From: Runella salmonicolor | Lineage (GTDB): Bacteria; Bacteroidota; Bacteroidia; Cytophagales; Spirosomataceae | Reading direction: 5' to 3' | Length of the DNA: 64,000 bases | Assembly: GCF_024158025.1 (NCBI RefSeq) | Contig: NZ_JAMZEL010000006.1 | Span: 186,001 to 250,000, forward strand | The notes under the pieces: model-generated | Database searches by the model: none | What the model was told of the DNA's origin: nothing | Seen by the model: only the letters and a program-made list of their open reading frames with translations | Position numbers and translations under genes: made by a program | Shown here: positions 52,740 through 61,830 of the stretch, piece after piece | How positions within the stretch are numbered: the stretch's first letter is position 1 | Layout of the letters: every line of letters begins with the position of its first letter

Positions 52740-53138
52740 AGTCGTATCAAGTGAAAGGTATAGTTGTTGATTCCGTTTCTCTAATGTATGCTTACTCAAT
52801 GATTCTGCCAACAACCGGTTAGCATTTCGTTGGTTGGCCCGATTTTGGATTTGGTGTGGATTGAATAACAGTTCAAAGGTATTTGGAAGCTAAGAGTAAA
52901 AAGGCAAAGAAAATTTGTCTTAACAACGAATTTTTAGGTAATATTATTTCTTGAAAAAATTGGGTGTTTGCCGTAAAATCAATGATGCATAGACAAATAT
53001 GAGTTTGATTTAGAGGGATTGCCAAAATTCTTCTAATTTTGAGGCGATTTTATAAGCTAAAAAAAATACAATTTTTAGATTTCTTAAATTTATAGAATTC
53101 CAAAGCGGAATAAAATAACAACCAACAAACAGCGATTT
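52740..53138. other. Gene-free 399-base upstream region of ugd
   Basis: AT-rich leader with -7 element TAATTTTG at 53034-53041 (TAnnTTTG) about 98 bases before ugd; the -33 element is poorly placed. No small ORF with coding character and no RNA element recognised. The rest may be leader or control sequence for the surface-polysaccharide genes. Confidence 0.4.
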
Positions 53139-54455
53139 ATGAAAATAGCAGTAGTAGGAACCGGATACGTAGGACTTGTAACGGGAACTTGTTTTTCGGA
53201 AACAGGGATTCAAGTGACTTGTGTTGATATTGATATTAAAAAAGTTGAAAAGCTGAACAACGGAATCATTCCGATTTATGAACCTGGGTTGGACGTGCTT
53301 TTCCATCGCAACGTGGCAGAAGGCCGGTTGAAGTTTACAACCAATCTGGCTGATGGAATCAAAGATGCACAGGTGATTTTTCTGGCATTGCCTACGCCTC
53401 CCGGTGAAGATGGCTCGGCCGATTTGAAATATATTTTAAAGGTAGCCGATGATTTAGGAAAAATCATGGAAGAATATGCGGTTATCGTTGATAAAAGTAC
53501 CGTACCCGTCGGGACCGCAGAAAAAGTGAGCGCTGCCATTGCCAAAAATGCAAAAGTAGAGTTTGATGTGGTTTCCAACCCTGAATTCTTGAGAGAAGGA
53601 GTTGCGGTGGAGGATTTTATGAAGCCCGACCGGGTGGTGGTAGGAACGCGTTCGGAAAGAGCTAAAAAAGTAATGGAAAAGTTATACGCGCCGCTGGTAC
53701 GTCAAGGCAACCCCGTTATTTTTATGGATGAGCGCTCGGCTGAAATGACCAAATATGCGGCCAATTCTTTCTTGGCGATGAAGATCACGTTTATGAACGA
53801 AATTGCGAACCTTTGTGAATTGGCGGGTGCTGATGTAGACAATGTTCGTAAAGGAATCGGAACGGATAGCCGCATCGGAAAACGCTTCCTGTTTGCGGGT
53901 ATCGGGTACGGTGGAAGCTGCTTCCCGAAAGATGTTCAGGCCTTGGCCAAAACGTCGGAGGAATATAATTACGAGTTCAAAGTGTTGAAATCAGTAATGG
54001 AAGTCAACGAGGCGCAAAAAACCAAAATGATTCCGCTGGTAAAAAAACATTTTGACGGAGACTTGACCGGCAAAACCATTGCGGTGTGGGGATTGTCATT
54101 TAAGCCATATACTGACGATATTCGCGAAGCACCAGCCCTAGAAAATATCAGCATATTGCTCGAACAAGGCGCCAAAGTGATTGCGTACGACCCCGAAGGA
54201 ATGGAAAATGTGCGCAACTACGTATTGGGCAACAAAATCACGTACGCCCATACGCCCTACGCTGCTTTGGACGAGGCCGATGCGTTGATGATATTTACGG
54301 AATGGCCGCAGTTCCGTACGCCAGAATTTGAGAAAATGGCGTTGTTGATGAAGAGTAAAGTAATTTTTGACGGTCGTAACGTGTACGAACTCGACCAAAT
54401 GAAAGAACTTGGATTTACGTATTATTCCATTGGAAGAGCAACGGTTGGCATTTAA
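53139..54455 (+). CDS. ugd: UDP-glucose 6-dehydrogenase
   Basis: 438 residues. Oxidises UDP-glucose to UDP-glucuronate with two NAD. Rossmann start GTGYVGLVTGTCFSETG, LPTPPGEDGSADL, STVPVGTAEKV, SNPEFLREGVAVEDF, the catalytic Cys in GIGYGGSCFPKDVQAL (about 255-270) and C-terminal WGLSFKPYTDDIREAPAL. Feeds the downstream decarboxylase, so the two probably supply UDP-xylose for surface polysaccharide. A broken gene lies between them. Confidence 0.97.
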   Translation: MKIAVVGTGYVGLVTGTCFSETGIQVTCVDIDIKKVEKLNNGIIPIYEPGLDVLFHRNVAEGRLKFTTNLADGIKDAQVIFLALPTPPGEDGSADLKYILKVADDLGKIMEEYAVIVDKSTVPVGTAEKVSAAIAKNAKVEFDVVSNPEFLREGVAVEDFMKPDRVVVGTRSERAKKVMEKLYAPLVRQGNPVIFMDERSAEMTKYAANSFLAMKITFMNEIANLCELAGADVDNVRKGIGTDSRIGKRFLFAGIGYGGSCFPKDVQALAKTSEEYNYEFKVLKSVMEVNEAQKTKMIPLVKKHFDGDLTGKTIAVWGLSFKPYTDDIREAPALENISILLEQGAKVIAYDPEGMENVRNYVLGNKITYAHTPYAALDEADALMIFTEWPQFRTPEFEKMALLMKSKVIFDGRNVYELDQMKELGFTYYSIGRATVGI

Positions 54456-54483
54456 CATTGACCAATTAATATTGAGCATTTAA

Positions 54484-54870
54484 ATGGCAAAATCAGATAA
54501 TGTAACATACGAAAAGGGGTATGCTTTTGCTATTAGAGTAGTAAAAGCGTACCAGTTTTTAAGTTAAGATAAAAAAGAGTTCATTTTATCAAAGCAGTTA
54601 CTAAGAAGTGGTACGTCTATTGGTGCAAATATTGCGGAGGCCAATGGGGCAATATCAAAATCAGATTTTTCTGCTAAAATGTCGATTGCTTACAAGGAAT
54701 GTCTAGAAACGAAATATTGGCTTTCTTTACTGAAAGATACGGGTTATATTGAGCAAAAGGCTTTTGAAAGTATTTATAACGATGCTGATGAACTAGCTAA
54801 AATCCTGTTCTCAATTCTTAAAACCACCCGAATAAACCCTATCAAAATGTTTTTGATGTGGTTCTGGTAA
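54484..54870 (+). pseudogene. Four-helix-bundle (S23/IVP-type) gene interrupted by an in-frame stop
   Basis: One continuous frame from ATG 54484 to TAA 54868-54870 reads MAKSDNVTYEKGYAFAIRVV then KAYQFLS, stop (TAA at 54565-54567), then DKKEFILSKQLLRSGTSIGA, NIAEANGAISKSDFSAKMS, YKECLETKYWLSLLKDT. That is the family of small four-helix-bundle proteins first noted as intervening-sequence-encoded. Joined, it would be 127 residues. The ATG at 54679 could express only the last helices (63 residues). The stop falls where family members have a polar residue. Unless read through, the gene is inactive. Such genes are often found beside polysaccharide loci. Confidence 0.85.
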
Positions 54871-54900
54871 AATTGTTAAATGATAAATGTTTACTGATAA

Positions 54901-55872
54901 ATGAAAAGAGTTTTAATCACCGGCGCAGCAGGATTTCTGGGGTCACACCTTTCCGACCGTTTTATTAAGGAAGGCTATTATGTCATCGGGATGGATAATC
55001 TCGTCACGGGCGATTTGCGCAATATCGAGCATTTGCGTTCAAATCCTCATTTTGAATTCATTCATCATGATGTTTCTAAGCACATCGTGATTGATGGCGA
55101 CTTGGATTACATTCTCAATTTTGCCTCTCCGGCAAGCCCGATTGATTATTTAAAAATCCCGATTCAGACCCTCAAAGTAGGCTCGCTGGGTACGCACAAT
55201 TGCCTTGGTCTGGCCAAAGCCAAAGGTGCTCGTATCTTGGTTGCCTCTACTTCAGAAGTGTACGGTGACCCGTTGGTTCACCCCCAAAATGAAGAATATT
55301 GGGGACACGTAAATCCGGTCGGATTGCGCGGTTGCTACGATGAAGCGAAGCGTTTTCAGGAAGCAATAACGATGGCCTACCACCGCCACCACGGTGTAGA
55401 AACGCGTATTGTGCGGATTTTTAACACCTACGGCCCCCGTATGCGCCTAAACGACGGACGGGTATTGCCTGCGTTCATCGGTCAGGCTTTGCGCGGGGAA
55501 GATTTAACGGTTTTTGGTGATGGTTCGCAAACGCGCTCTTTCTGCTACGTCGACGACTTGGTGGAAGGGATTTATCGTTTGCTCTTGAGCGACCACCCCA
55601 TGCCAGTCAACGTGGGCAACCCTGCCGAGATTACCATCGGGCAGTTTGCCGAAGAAATCATCAAATTGACGGGAACTTCGCAGAAAGTGATCTACAAGCC
55701 GCTTCCGCAAGATGATCCCAAGCAACGTCAGCCAGATATTACGTTGGCAAGAAAGGTGTTGGGTTGGGAACCGAAAGTGTCCCGCGAAGAAGGTTTAAGA
55801 ATTACGTATGATTACTTCAGAAACTTGCCCGAAGAACGCCTCTACGAAGAGTCAAATCACCGGCAGTTCTAG
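54901..55872 (+). CDS. UDP-glucuronate decarboxylase (UDP-xylose synthase)
   Basis: 323-residue extended short-chain dehydrogenase. NAD site GAAGFLGSHLSDRF, NFASPASPIDYLK, LVASTSEVYGDP, the catalytic YDEAKR (Tyr/Lys), RIFNTYGPRMRLNDGRVLP and GDGSQTRSFCYVDDLV. This combination is that of UXS enzymes, which convert UDP-glucuronate to UDP-xylose. Works with Ugd upstream. Confidence 0.93.
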   Translation: MKRVLITGAAGFLGSHLSDRFIKEGYYVIGMDNLVTGDLRNIEHLRSNPHFEFIHHDVSKHIVIDGDLDYILNFASPASPIDYLKIPIQTLKVGSLGTHNCLGLAKAKGARILVASTSEVYGDPLVHPQNEEYWGHVNPVGLRGCYDEAKRFQEAITMAYHRHHGVETRIVRIFNTYGPRMRLNDGRVLPAFIGQALRGEDLTVFGDGSQTRSFCYVDDLVEGIYRLLLSDHPMPVNVGNPAEITIGQFAEEIIKLTGTSQKVIYKPLPQDDPKQRQPDITLARKVLGWEPKVSREEGLRITYDYFRNLPEERLYEESNHRQF

Positions 55873-55899
55873 GTAGGAATTAACTCCTGAAAATATACT

Positions 55900-55963
55900 C
55901 ACGCTGAGATGCGGAGCCACCTAGAAAAACGGTGCTGCTCTGCATCTCAGCGTGGTTTTTTGT
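55900..55963 (+). terminator. Rho-independent terminator after the decarboxylase gene
   Basis: CACGCTGAGATGC / GCATCTCAGCGTG stem, 29-base loop, then a T-rich run. The last bases touch the end of the convergent HhH gene. Confidence 0.8.
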
Positions 55964-56937
55964 TAAAACGCTAGATAAGGCGCTATCTTATTGACCAGCT
56001 TTTCGTCCAAAATCTTGATATTCAGCAAATCTTGCGGTGTTTTGTAAGCCCCATGCTGCTCACGGTATCGCACGATGATTTCAGATTGACGTCTGGAAAG
56101 GTAGGGGTGCCGGTCCAATTCTTCTGGCGAAGCAGTATTGATGCTGATTTTTTGTACAGAACTACGTACTTGCGCAAAACGATTTAACTCACTCAGAGCC
56201 AACGAATCCAGCCCGAAAACTTCGGTGTACTGTGTCGTAGAAGCAAAGCCGCCCAAGCCATCCCGAAATTTCACAATCCTAGCGGCGAGTTTGCTCCCAA
56301 TTCCTTTCAAACGAATCAACTGACTTGTATCGGCCGTATTTATGTCGAAAGTCGTCAATGCAGGTTTTGTAAACGCAGGTTTAGGAGCCGCAAGGGGAAA
56401 AGATGGTTCCGCTGCTGGGGAATTTGAGGTAGCAGCAAATGGTTTTTTTTCGGGAATATTGATATAGGGTTCGAGACGTTCGTACAAAGCAGGAGCCAAG
56501 CCGTAAATTTTCTGTAAATCTTCTTTTTTTCGAAATTGCCCGCCTTTGGTGCGGTATTTTATAATCCTTTCGGCAATGAATTTTGGCATCCCTAACTCTT
56601 CAAATTGCGTAGCAGAAGCGGTATTAGGGTCAAAATAAAACAACGACAGCGGCTGTTCTGGGTTTTCTTCTATTTCTTTTGTGGAATATTCAGCGCGATT
56701 TGACTTTGTATAATAGGGTTTTTCGGGTTGTATCTTTTCTAAAATAGCCAGCAAACTGTCGGCTTTTCGGCTATCAGTTTCGGGAATGACGGTCGATTCT
56801 TCGGACGTAAAACGGTCGTAGGTCAACGGCCCAAACCAACACAAAACCATCATAACCGCAACCACCAAAAATCCCCGCGCCTGACTGCGTGAAAGGCCAA
56901 ATTCATCGCGAATTAAGTAGAGAAGGCGTTTTAGCAT
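55963..56937 (-). CDS. ComEA-like helix-hairpin-helix protein
   Basis: 324 residues. N-terminal cytoplasmic charged stretch, one membrane helix (FLVVAVMMVLCWFGPLTY), a spacer, then three HhH modules: ATQFEELGMPKFIAERIIKYR, TSQLIRLKGIGSKLAARIVKFR (the clearest, LKGIGxKLAxRIVxFR), and PEELDRHPYLSRRQSEIIVRYR. Each is followed by a partial motif. The arrangement fits a surface DNA-binding protein of the ComEA type, possibly used in DNA uptake. Three HhH units rather than one or two is usual for this phylum. Confidence 0.88.
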   Translation of the reverse strand: MLKRLLYLIRDEFGLSRSQARGFLVVAVMMVLCWFGPLTYDRFTSEESTVIPETDSRKADSLLAILEKIQPEKPYYTKSNRAEYSTKEIEENPEQPLSLFYFDPNTASATQFEELGMPKFIAERIIKYRTKGGQFRKKEDLQKIYGLAPALYERLEPYINIPEKKPFAATSNSPAAEPSFPLAAPKPAFTKPALTTFDINTADTSQLIRLKGIGSKLAARIVKFRDGLGGFASTTQYTEVFGLDSLALSELNRFAQVRSSVQKISINTASPEELDRHPYLSRRQSEIIVRYREQHGAYKTPQDLLNIKILDEKLVNKIAPYLAF

Positions 56938-56976
56938 AGAGAATTAGAAGCTTGTCTAGCGGCTTTTTGACTTACA

Positions 56977-57009
56977 TTGCATCATTACGTCACAAATTCC
57001 CTAATTTTG
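56977..57009 (+). promoter_or_regulatory. Promoter of glyS
   Basis: TTG at 56977-56979 and TAATTTTG (TAnnTTTG) at 57002-57009, 22 bases apart; 48 bases before the start codon. Confidence 0.6.
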
Positions 57010-57057
57010 CGCGCTTATATCATCTTGAACAATAGATAACAAACGAATAACGTACCC

Positions 57058-58557
57058 ATGAGTCAAGCACCGGCTACTTCTTTACAGGACATTGTGGCGC
57101 ACGCCAAAGAATACGGATTTGTATTTCCTTCTTCTGAGATTTACGACGGTCTACAAGCAGTTTATGACTACGGTCAAAACGGCGTAGAACTGAAAAATAA
57201 CCTCAAAAATATCTGGTGGAAAGCCATGACCCAGCTCAACGACAACCGCAGCGGCGGACCAATCGTGGGCATCGACGCGGCGATTTTCATGCACCCGCTT
57301 ACGTGGAAAGCCTCTGGACACGTAGACGGCTTCAACGACCCGATGATCGACAACAAAGATTCCAAAAAACGCTATCGTGCCGACCAATTGCTCGAAGGCA
57401 AAGCGGAGCAATATGCGGCCGACGGACAACCCGAAAAAGCGCAGGCGCTGTTGAATGAAATGGGCCGTTTGTTGGGCGATAACGACCTTGAGGCCGTTCG
57501 TGAACTCATCATTGCCGAAGGCATCAAGTGCCCGATTTCGGGTACTACCAACTGGACCGAAGTGCGTCAGTTCAACCTGATGTTCAGCACGCAGGTAGGC
57601 TCCGTGGCCGAAGATTCAAACTTGATTTATCTGCGTCCTGAAACGGCGCAGGGAATTTTTGTAAACTTCCTGAACGTACAAAAATCAGGTCGGATGAAGA
57701 TTCCGTTTGGCATTGCCCAAATCGGAAAAGCCTTTCGGAATGAGATTGTTGCGCGGCAGTTTACGTTTCGGATGCGGGAGTTTGAACAAATGGAAATGCA
57801 GTTTTTTGTGCGCCCTGGTACTGAAATGGAATGGTATGAAAAATGGCGCGATACCCGTTTGAAATTTCATCAAGCCGTGGGACTTCCTGCCGAAAAATTG
57901 AAATTCCACATTCACGAAAAACTCGCCCACTACGCCAACGCCGCCGTGGATATTGAGTATCAGTTCCCGTTTGGTTTCCGCGAGATTGAAGGGATTCACT
58001 CACGCACGGATTTTGACCTGAAAAACCACCAAGAACTGTCCAAAAAGAAACAACAGTATTTTGATAACGACCTCGACGAAAATGGTAAGCCTTTCGGAAA
58101 CTACATCCCGTACGTGGTTGAAACGTCGGTAGGAGCTGACCGTCTGTTTTTGGCGGTATTCTGCAATGCCTTTACCAAAGAAACGGTAGGAGAGGGCGAT
58201 GCCCAAAAAGAGCGTACAGTGCTGAAACTGCATCCGGCGCTGGCTCCTTTCAAAGCGGCGATTTTTCCGTTGGTGAAAAAAGACGGTCTGCCCGAAAAAG
58301 CCGAAGAAATCGTCAAAGCACTCCGGGGCGAGTTCCGCGTGTTTTACGAAGAGCGCGATGCCATCGGTAAGCGCTATACCCGTCAGGACCTCATCGGTAC
58401 GCCTTTCTGCATTGCGGTCGATTATCAGACCTTGGAAGACGATACTGTCACCATCCGCCACCGCGACAGCATGGAGCAGGAGCGCGTGCACATTAGCGAG
58501 TTGAAAGCCAAGATCGGCTATGCCGTGTCGGAGCAGCGGATATTGGAATTGATTTAA
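57058..58557 (+). CDS. glyS: Glycine--tRNA ligase (class II, dimeric type)
   Basis: 499 residues. Seen: FVFPSSEIYDGLQAVYDYGQNG, NIWWKAM, the class II motif 2 region GKAFRNEIVARQFTFRMREFEQMEMQFFV, YVVETSVGADRLFLAVFCNAF with motif 3, and a C-terminal anticodon-binding domain (GTPFCIAVDYQTLEDDTVTIRHRDSM). Single-chain archaeal/eukaryotic-like enzyme, not the alpha2beta2 form. Monocistronic with promoter and hairpin terminator. Confidence 0.97.
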   Translation: MSQAPATSLQDIVAHAKEYGFVFPSSEIYDGLQAVYDYGQNGVELKNNLKNIWWKAMTQLNDNRSGGPIVGIDAAIFMHPLTWKASGHVDGFNDPMIDNKDSKKRYRADQLLEGKAEQYAADGQPEKAQALLNEMGRLLGDNDLEAVRELIIAEGIKCPISGTTNWTEVRQFNLMFSTQVGSVAEDSNLIYLRPETAQGIFVNFLNVQKSGRMKIPFGIAQIGKAFRNEIVARQFTFRMREFEQMEMQFFVRPGTEMEWYEKWRDTRLKFHQAVGLPAEKLKFHIHEKLAHYANAAVDIEYQFPFGFREIEGIHSRTDFDLKNHQELSKKKQQYFDNDLDENGKPFGNYIPYVVETSVGADRLFLAVFCNAFTKETVGEGDAQKERTVLKLHPALAPFKAAIFPLVKKDGLPEKAEEIVKALRGEFRVFYEERDAIGKRYTRQDLIGTPFCIAVDYQTLEDDTVTIRHRDSMEQERVHISELKAKIGYAVSEQRILELI

Positions 58558-58573
58558 AGTATAAAAGTTCTTT

Positions 58574-58677
58574 AACCACAAAGAACACGAAGAATAACGC
58601 AAAGGACACAAAGCATTGTGAACTTAGCGGCCCGCCGCAGCGGTGTCTTCTTTGGGTTCTTTGTGGTTGTTTTTTTA
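58574..58677. repeat. ACCACAAAG-type hairpin repeat after glyS
   Basis: AACCACAAAGAAC (58574-58586) and GTTCTTTGTGGTT (58656-58668) are perfect 13-bp arms with smaller CACAAAG/CTTTG units between, followed by seven T. Probably the glyS terminator. ACCACAAAG-AACACAAAG blocks of this kind recur between genes in many bacteria. Confidence 0.7.
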
Positions 58678-59409
58678 CGCCATAGTTACTTTAAACCGCT
58701 CGCGGTAGAGTTGGTAAAAGCTGAGGGAATAGGCGATGTAAAAGCACAGTAAAAAGGCTATAATGAAGAGTGGGCCTTCTTTGAAAACGTTGTAATCAAA
58801 AAAAGCACGAGGCAAGTTCAGCATAATGTTAACTAAGGCAAACAAGAACCCAAGCCGTGTATAGATGGCATTGCATTTGAGTGAGTTAACGAACTTTTGC
58901 TTTCCAAATCCATATCCCCAAATTTGCTTGGCTATTTGAGGCAGTACTATTAAAAGGGGAAAGAAAACACATGCTGAAATGACCCAGATAAAAAATGTAC
59001 GTGGCACCAAATAGGCAAATTGAAACGTAAGTAATCCTACCAAAAGCGTGGTGACAATCGTAGGCCAGCGAAAATAACTTTTTATTATTTCCCAATGTCT
59101 TTTAGTAATTTCTTTGTTAAGCTTTTCTTCGTATTCGGATTGAAGTCTTGCCAATCCAAAATTGGCTTTCTGAACTGTTGTGAATTTTCGGGAATCATAA
59201 TAGCTCAAAGACCCCAAATGTAATTTGTAGTTTACAAATTCGGAATGCACCTCCCCAAACGCTTCTCCAAACGTCTGCCCTTGTTCTACACGATCTTCGA
59301 TAGCCAAAATATAATGGTCCAACAGTTCTTCGTACAGGTCTTGGTATTTGATGCCGCCTGCGATGATTTCCTTGCTTATTAGGTCAAGCTGTTCGGTTGT
59401 TAGCTTCAT
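58675..59409 (-). CDS. Multi-pass membrane protein encoded with a PadR regulator
   Basis: 244 residues. N-terminal about 70 residues soluble and helical (LTTEQLDLISKEIIAGGIKYQDLYEELLDHY), similar in layout to the sensory HAAS-type domains that accompany PadR regulators, then four or five membrane helices. Overlaps the PadR gene by 4 bases, so the two are translated together. A role as partner or target of the regulator is likely. Function unknown. Confidence 0.8.
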   Translation of the reverse strand: MKLTTEQLDLISKEIIAGGIKYQDLYEELLDHYILAIEDRVEQGQTFGEAFGEVHSEFVNYKLHLGSLSYYDSRKFTTVQKANFGLARLQSEYEEKLNKEITKRHWEIIKSYFRWPTIVTTLLVGLLTFQFAYLVPRTFFIWVISACVFFPLLIVLPQIAKQIWGYGFGKQKFVNSLKCNAIYTRLGFLFALVNIMLNLPRAFFDYNVFKEGPLFIIAFLLCFYIAYSLSFYQLYRERFKVTMA

Positions 59410-59744
59410 CCGATTGAAGGTTTTAGGTGTAAGATTTTTTGAAGGTTAGACACAAAATCGGTCAATTCCGACACGGCACTTTGGGCCTGTTGGTGGCCGT
59501 TTTCGGTGAGTTTATAATATTTTCGGTTACGACCGTCTACCAACGCATTTTCGGTGGTCAATACGCCTTCGGCTTCCAGTTTATGCAGGGTAGGGTAAAG
59601 GGCCCCCTCGGTGAGTTGGAGTTCTCCCGCTGTGATTTCTCGCACTCGTTGCGTGATTTCGTAGCCGTACATACGCTTGTTGTCCTGCAATAATTGCAGT
59701 ACGATGGCACTCAGGCAGCCTTTGAGGTAGGTTTGTTGTTGCAT
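59406..59744 (-). CDS. PadR-family transcriptional regulator
   Basis: 112 residues. Winged helix: KGCLSAIVLQLLQDNKRMYGYEITQRVREITAGELQLTEGALYPTLHKLEAEGVLTTE then DGRNRKYYKLTENGHQQ. The signature L.EGALYPTLHKLE.EG is complete. Typically represses its own operon. ATG 59744 (MQQQTYLKG) is chosen; 11 upstream codons are unlike the family. A TATACC...GGTATA repeat lies upstream. Confidence 0.93.
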   Translation of the reverse strand: MQQQTYLKGCLSAIVLQLLQDNKRMYGYEITQRVREITAGELQLTEGALYPTLHKLEAEGVLTTENALVDGRNRKYYKLTENGHQQAQSAVSELTDFVSNLQKILHLKPSIG

Positions 59745-59769
59745 GCCGCAAATATACATGAGATTTCTA

Positions 59770-59792
59770 TATACCAAATTTTCTTAGGTATA
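59770..59792. promoter_or_regulatory. Candidate operator upstream of the PadR gene
   Basis: TATACC at 59770-59775 and GGTATA at 59787-59792, 11-base spacer, between the PadR gene and the divergent Uma2 gene. Position fits autoregulation. 6-bp arms only. Confidence 0.4.
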
Positions 59793-59811
59793 AAATTTTT
59801 AACTTTTTCTG

Positions 59812-59819
59812 TATTTTTG
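59812..59819 (+). promoter_or_regulatory. Candidate -7 element for the third Uma2 gene
   Basis: TATTTTTG matches TAnnTTTG exactly, 19 bases before the start codon. No clear -33 element. Confidence 0.45.
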
Positions 59820-59838
59820 TACTGTTAACTTCAGGCAA

Positions 59839-60474
59839 ATGACGGCATTACCCAAAAAATACTATACCCCCGAAGAATACCTGGAACTGGAGGAGCAAGC
59901 CGCCTACAAAAGCGAGTACTTCAACGGACATATCTACCCGATGGGTGATTTTGAAGGAGATACCCCCGAAGCCATGGCAGGTGGCAAACCGGCACATAAT
60001 GCCATCCGGGAGAATCTTTCGGGAGAACTGCACGCTCATTTTAAGAAAAGAAAAGGTTGCCGTTCGTTTTCAAGTGATCAACGGGTGTTTATCCCTTCCA
60101 ATGGATTGTATACGTACCCTGATTTAGTGGTGGTTTGCGGAAAACCAGAGTTTTCAGACGTTCAAACCAACAGTTTGACCAACCCTGTATTGATTGTCGA
60201 AGTGCTGGCACAAAGTACCGCTAACTACGACAGGGGCGAAAAATTTGAACTTTTCCGTGATATTCCAACGTTTAGAGAATATCTTTTGATCGATTCCCGC
60301 CGAGTTTGGGCGGAGTTGTGGCGAAAAAGCAACGAGGGAATTTGGTCATTGGTATTTGAAGGAAAATCATTGGAATCATTACTCTGTTTAGAAACCATCG
60401 GGATGGAACTGCCGCTGTCAGACCTGTACGTCAACACGGAAGATTTGCCCGAAACTGTTTTCGAAATAAGATAA
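59839..60474 (+). CDS. Uma2-family (DUF820) putative endonuclease-like protein
   Basis: 211 residues, third Uma2 gene. Seen: YYTPEEYLELEEQAAYKSEYFNGHIYPMGD, the N-terminal His NAIRENLSGELH, YPDLVVVCG (motif Asp), NPVLIVEVLAQSTANYDRGEK (motif E-x-hydrophobic), and LIDSRRVWAELW. PD-(D/E)XK fold; role unproven. Divergent from PadR, terminated by a strong hairpin. Confidence 0.87.
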   Translation: MTALPKKYYTPEEYLELEEQAAYKSEYFNGHIYPMGDFEGDTPEAMAGGKPAHNAIRENLSGELHAHFKKRKGCRSFSSDQRVFIPSNGLYTYPDLVVVCGKPEFSDVQTNSLTNPVLIVEVLAQSTANYDRGEKFELFRDIPTFREYLLIDSRRVWAELWRKSNEGIWSLVFEGKSLESLLCLETIGMELPLSDLYVNTEDLPETVFEIR

Positions 60475-60495
60475 ACAATCATTAATAAAACATGA

Positions 60496-60544
60496 GAAAG
60501 GACTGAAAGATACCCCAAAAGCGTCTTTCAGTCCTTTCTTTTTT
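60496..60544 (+). terminator. Rho-independent terminator of the third Uma2 gene
   Basis: GAAAGGACTGAAAGA / TCTTTCAGTCCTTTC stem followed by six T. Confidence 0.9.
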
Positions 60545-60567
60545 CATTCTCCACCGTTATTTTCGTT

Positions 60568-61722
60568 ATGTACAACCTTCAGTTTTGGCTTCTTTGCATC
60601 AGTAACTTTCTGTTTTCGGCAAGTTTTCAGATGATGATTCCTGAATTGCCCGATTACCTGACTGCCATGGGCGGCAAGGAGCACATTGGTCTTATCATTG
60701 CACTTTTTACACTCACTGCTGGCCTGTCGCGGCCTTTCAGTGGCAAACTCACCGACACCGTCGGGCGGGTACCAGTGATGGCCTTTGGGTCGCTGGTGTG
60801 TTGCGTGTGTAGTTTGTTTTATCCCTTTGTGCATGTAGTATGGGGTTTTCTGTTGTTGCGGTTTTTACACGGTTTTTCAACGGGAACTAAACCTACGGCG
60901 ACGGCGGCCTACGTGGCCGACATTATTCCCGAAAATCGCCGGGGCGAAGCAGCTGGAATGCTGGGAATTTTTACGGCTACGGGGATGTCCATCGGCCCCT
61001 CCATCGGTAGTTATCTGACGTTGTGGTTTGGCATCAATCCTATGTTTTACGTAGCGTCGGCGTTTGCGCTGATTTCAATTCTGATATTGGTCAACATGAA
61101 AGAGACGCTTGTTGACAAACAGCCGTTTAGTTTGAAGCTGTTTAAAATTTCTCGTCGCGATATTTTTGAGCCGAGGGTATTGAGTGTGTTTATCGTGATG
61201 TTTTGTGTTTCGTTTTCGTCGGGGGTTATTTTAACCCTCGTGCCCGATATGAGCAAAACCTTGGGCGTAGCCAACAAAGGACTGTTTTTTACCGTCTATA
61301 CGGTGGCGTCTTTGTTGATTCGGGTGTTTGCGAGCAAGTCGTCCGACATTCACGGGCGAGTGCCCGTCCTGATTATCTCTACTGTAATTTTAGCGATTGG
61401 CATGACCATTTTGGGTTTGACCCAATCGCCGTTGGGTTTTTGGGCCGCCGCAATTCTTTTCGGCTTTTCGTGGGGATTGAATACGCCAACGCTGACTGCT
61501 TGGGCCATTGATTTGAGCCATCCAGATTATAGAGGTCGTGCCCTTGCTACAATGTACATTGCGTTGGAAGCGGGTATTGGTGTAGGGGCTTGGTGGTCAG
61601 GCTGGTGGTACCAAGGAGATGTGCATAATATGCCCTTTGCTTTTTTTATTTCGGCGGTCTTGGCGGTGGTCTCATTGGGATATTTACTTTGGTGGAAACG
61701 TACGAAACAGGTACTGGCCTGA
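60568..61722 (+). CDS. MFS transporter
   Basis: 384 residues, about 12 membrane helices. Seen: the helix 2-3 motif GKLTDTVGRVPVMAFG (GxLaDrxGRkxxl-type), a second-half copy ASKSSDIHGRVPVLI, and FSTGTKPTATAAYVADIIPENRRGEAAGMLG (antiporter-like drug transporter segment). Drug or metabolite efflux likely; substrate unknown. Confidence 0.9.
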   Translation: MYNLQFWLLCISNFLFSASFQMMIPELPDYLTAMGGKEHIGLIIALFTLTAGLSRPFSGKLTDTVGRVPVMAFGSLVCCVCSLFYPFVHVVWGFLLLRFLHGFSTGTKPTATAAYVADIIPENRRGEAAGMLGIFTATGMSIGPSIGSYLTLWFGINPMFYVASAFALISILILVNMKETLVDKQPFSLKLFKISRRDIFEPRVLSVFIVMFCVSFSSGVILTLVPDMSKTLGVANKGLFFTVYTVASLLIRVFASKSSDIHGRVPVLIISTVILAIGMTILGLTQSPLGFWAAAILFGFSWGLNTPTLTAWAIDLSHPDYRGRALATMYIALEAGIGVGAWWSGWWYQGDVHNMPFAFFISAVLAVVSLGYLLWWKRTKQVLA

Positions 61723-61774
61723 TAAAAATTAAAAACTAATGACTTCCCTCAGTACAACGCGTTGGTTTGTGTCG

Positions 61775-61782
61775 TAATTTTG
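61775..61782 (+). promoter_or_regulatory. Candidate -7 element for ccmB
   Basis: TAATTTTG matches TAnnTTTG, 48 bases before ccmB. The -33 element is not well placed. Confidence 0.4.
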
Positions 61783-61830
61783 ACGCGCCAACGACCTATC
61801 ACTATGATAGTGACGTTGTAACTAACACCA

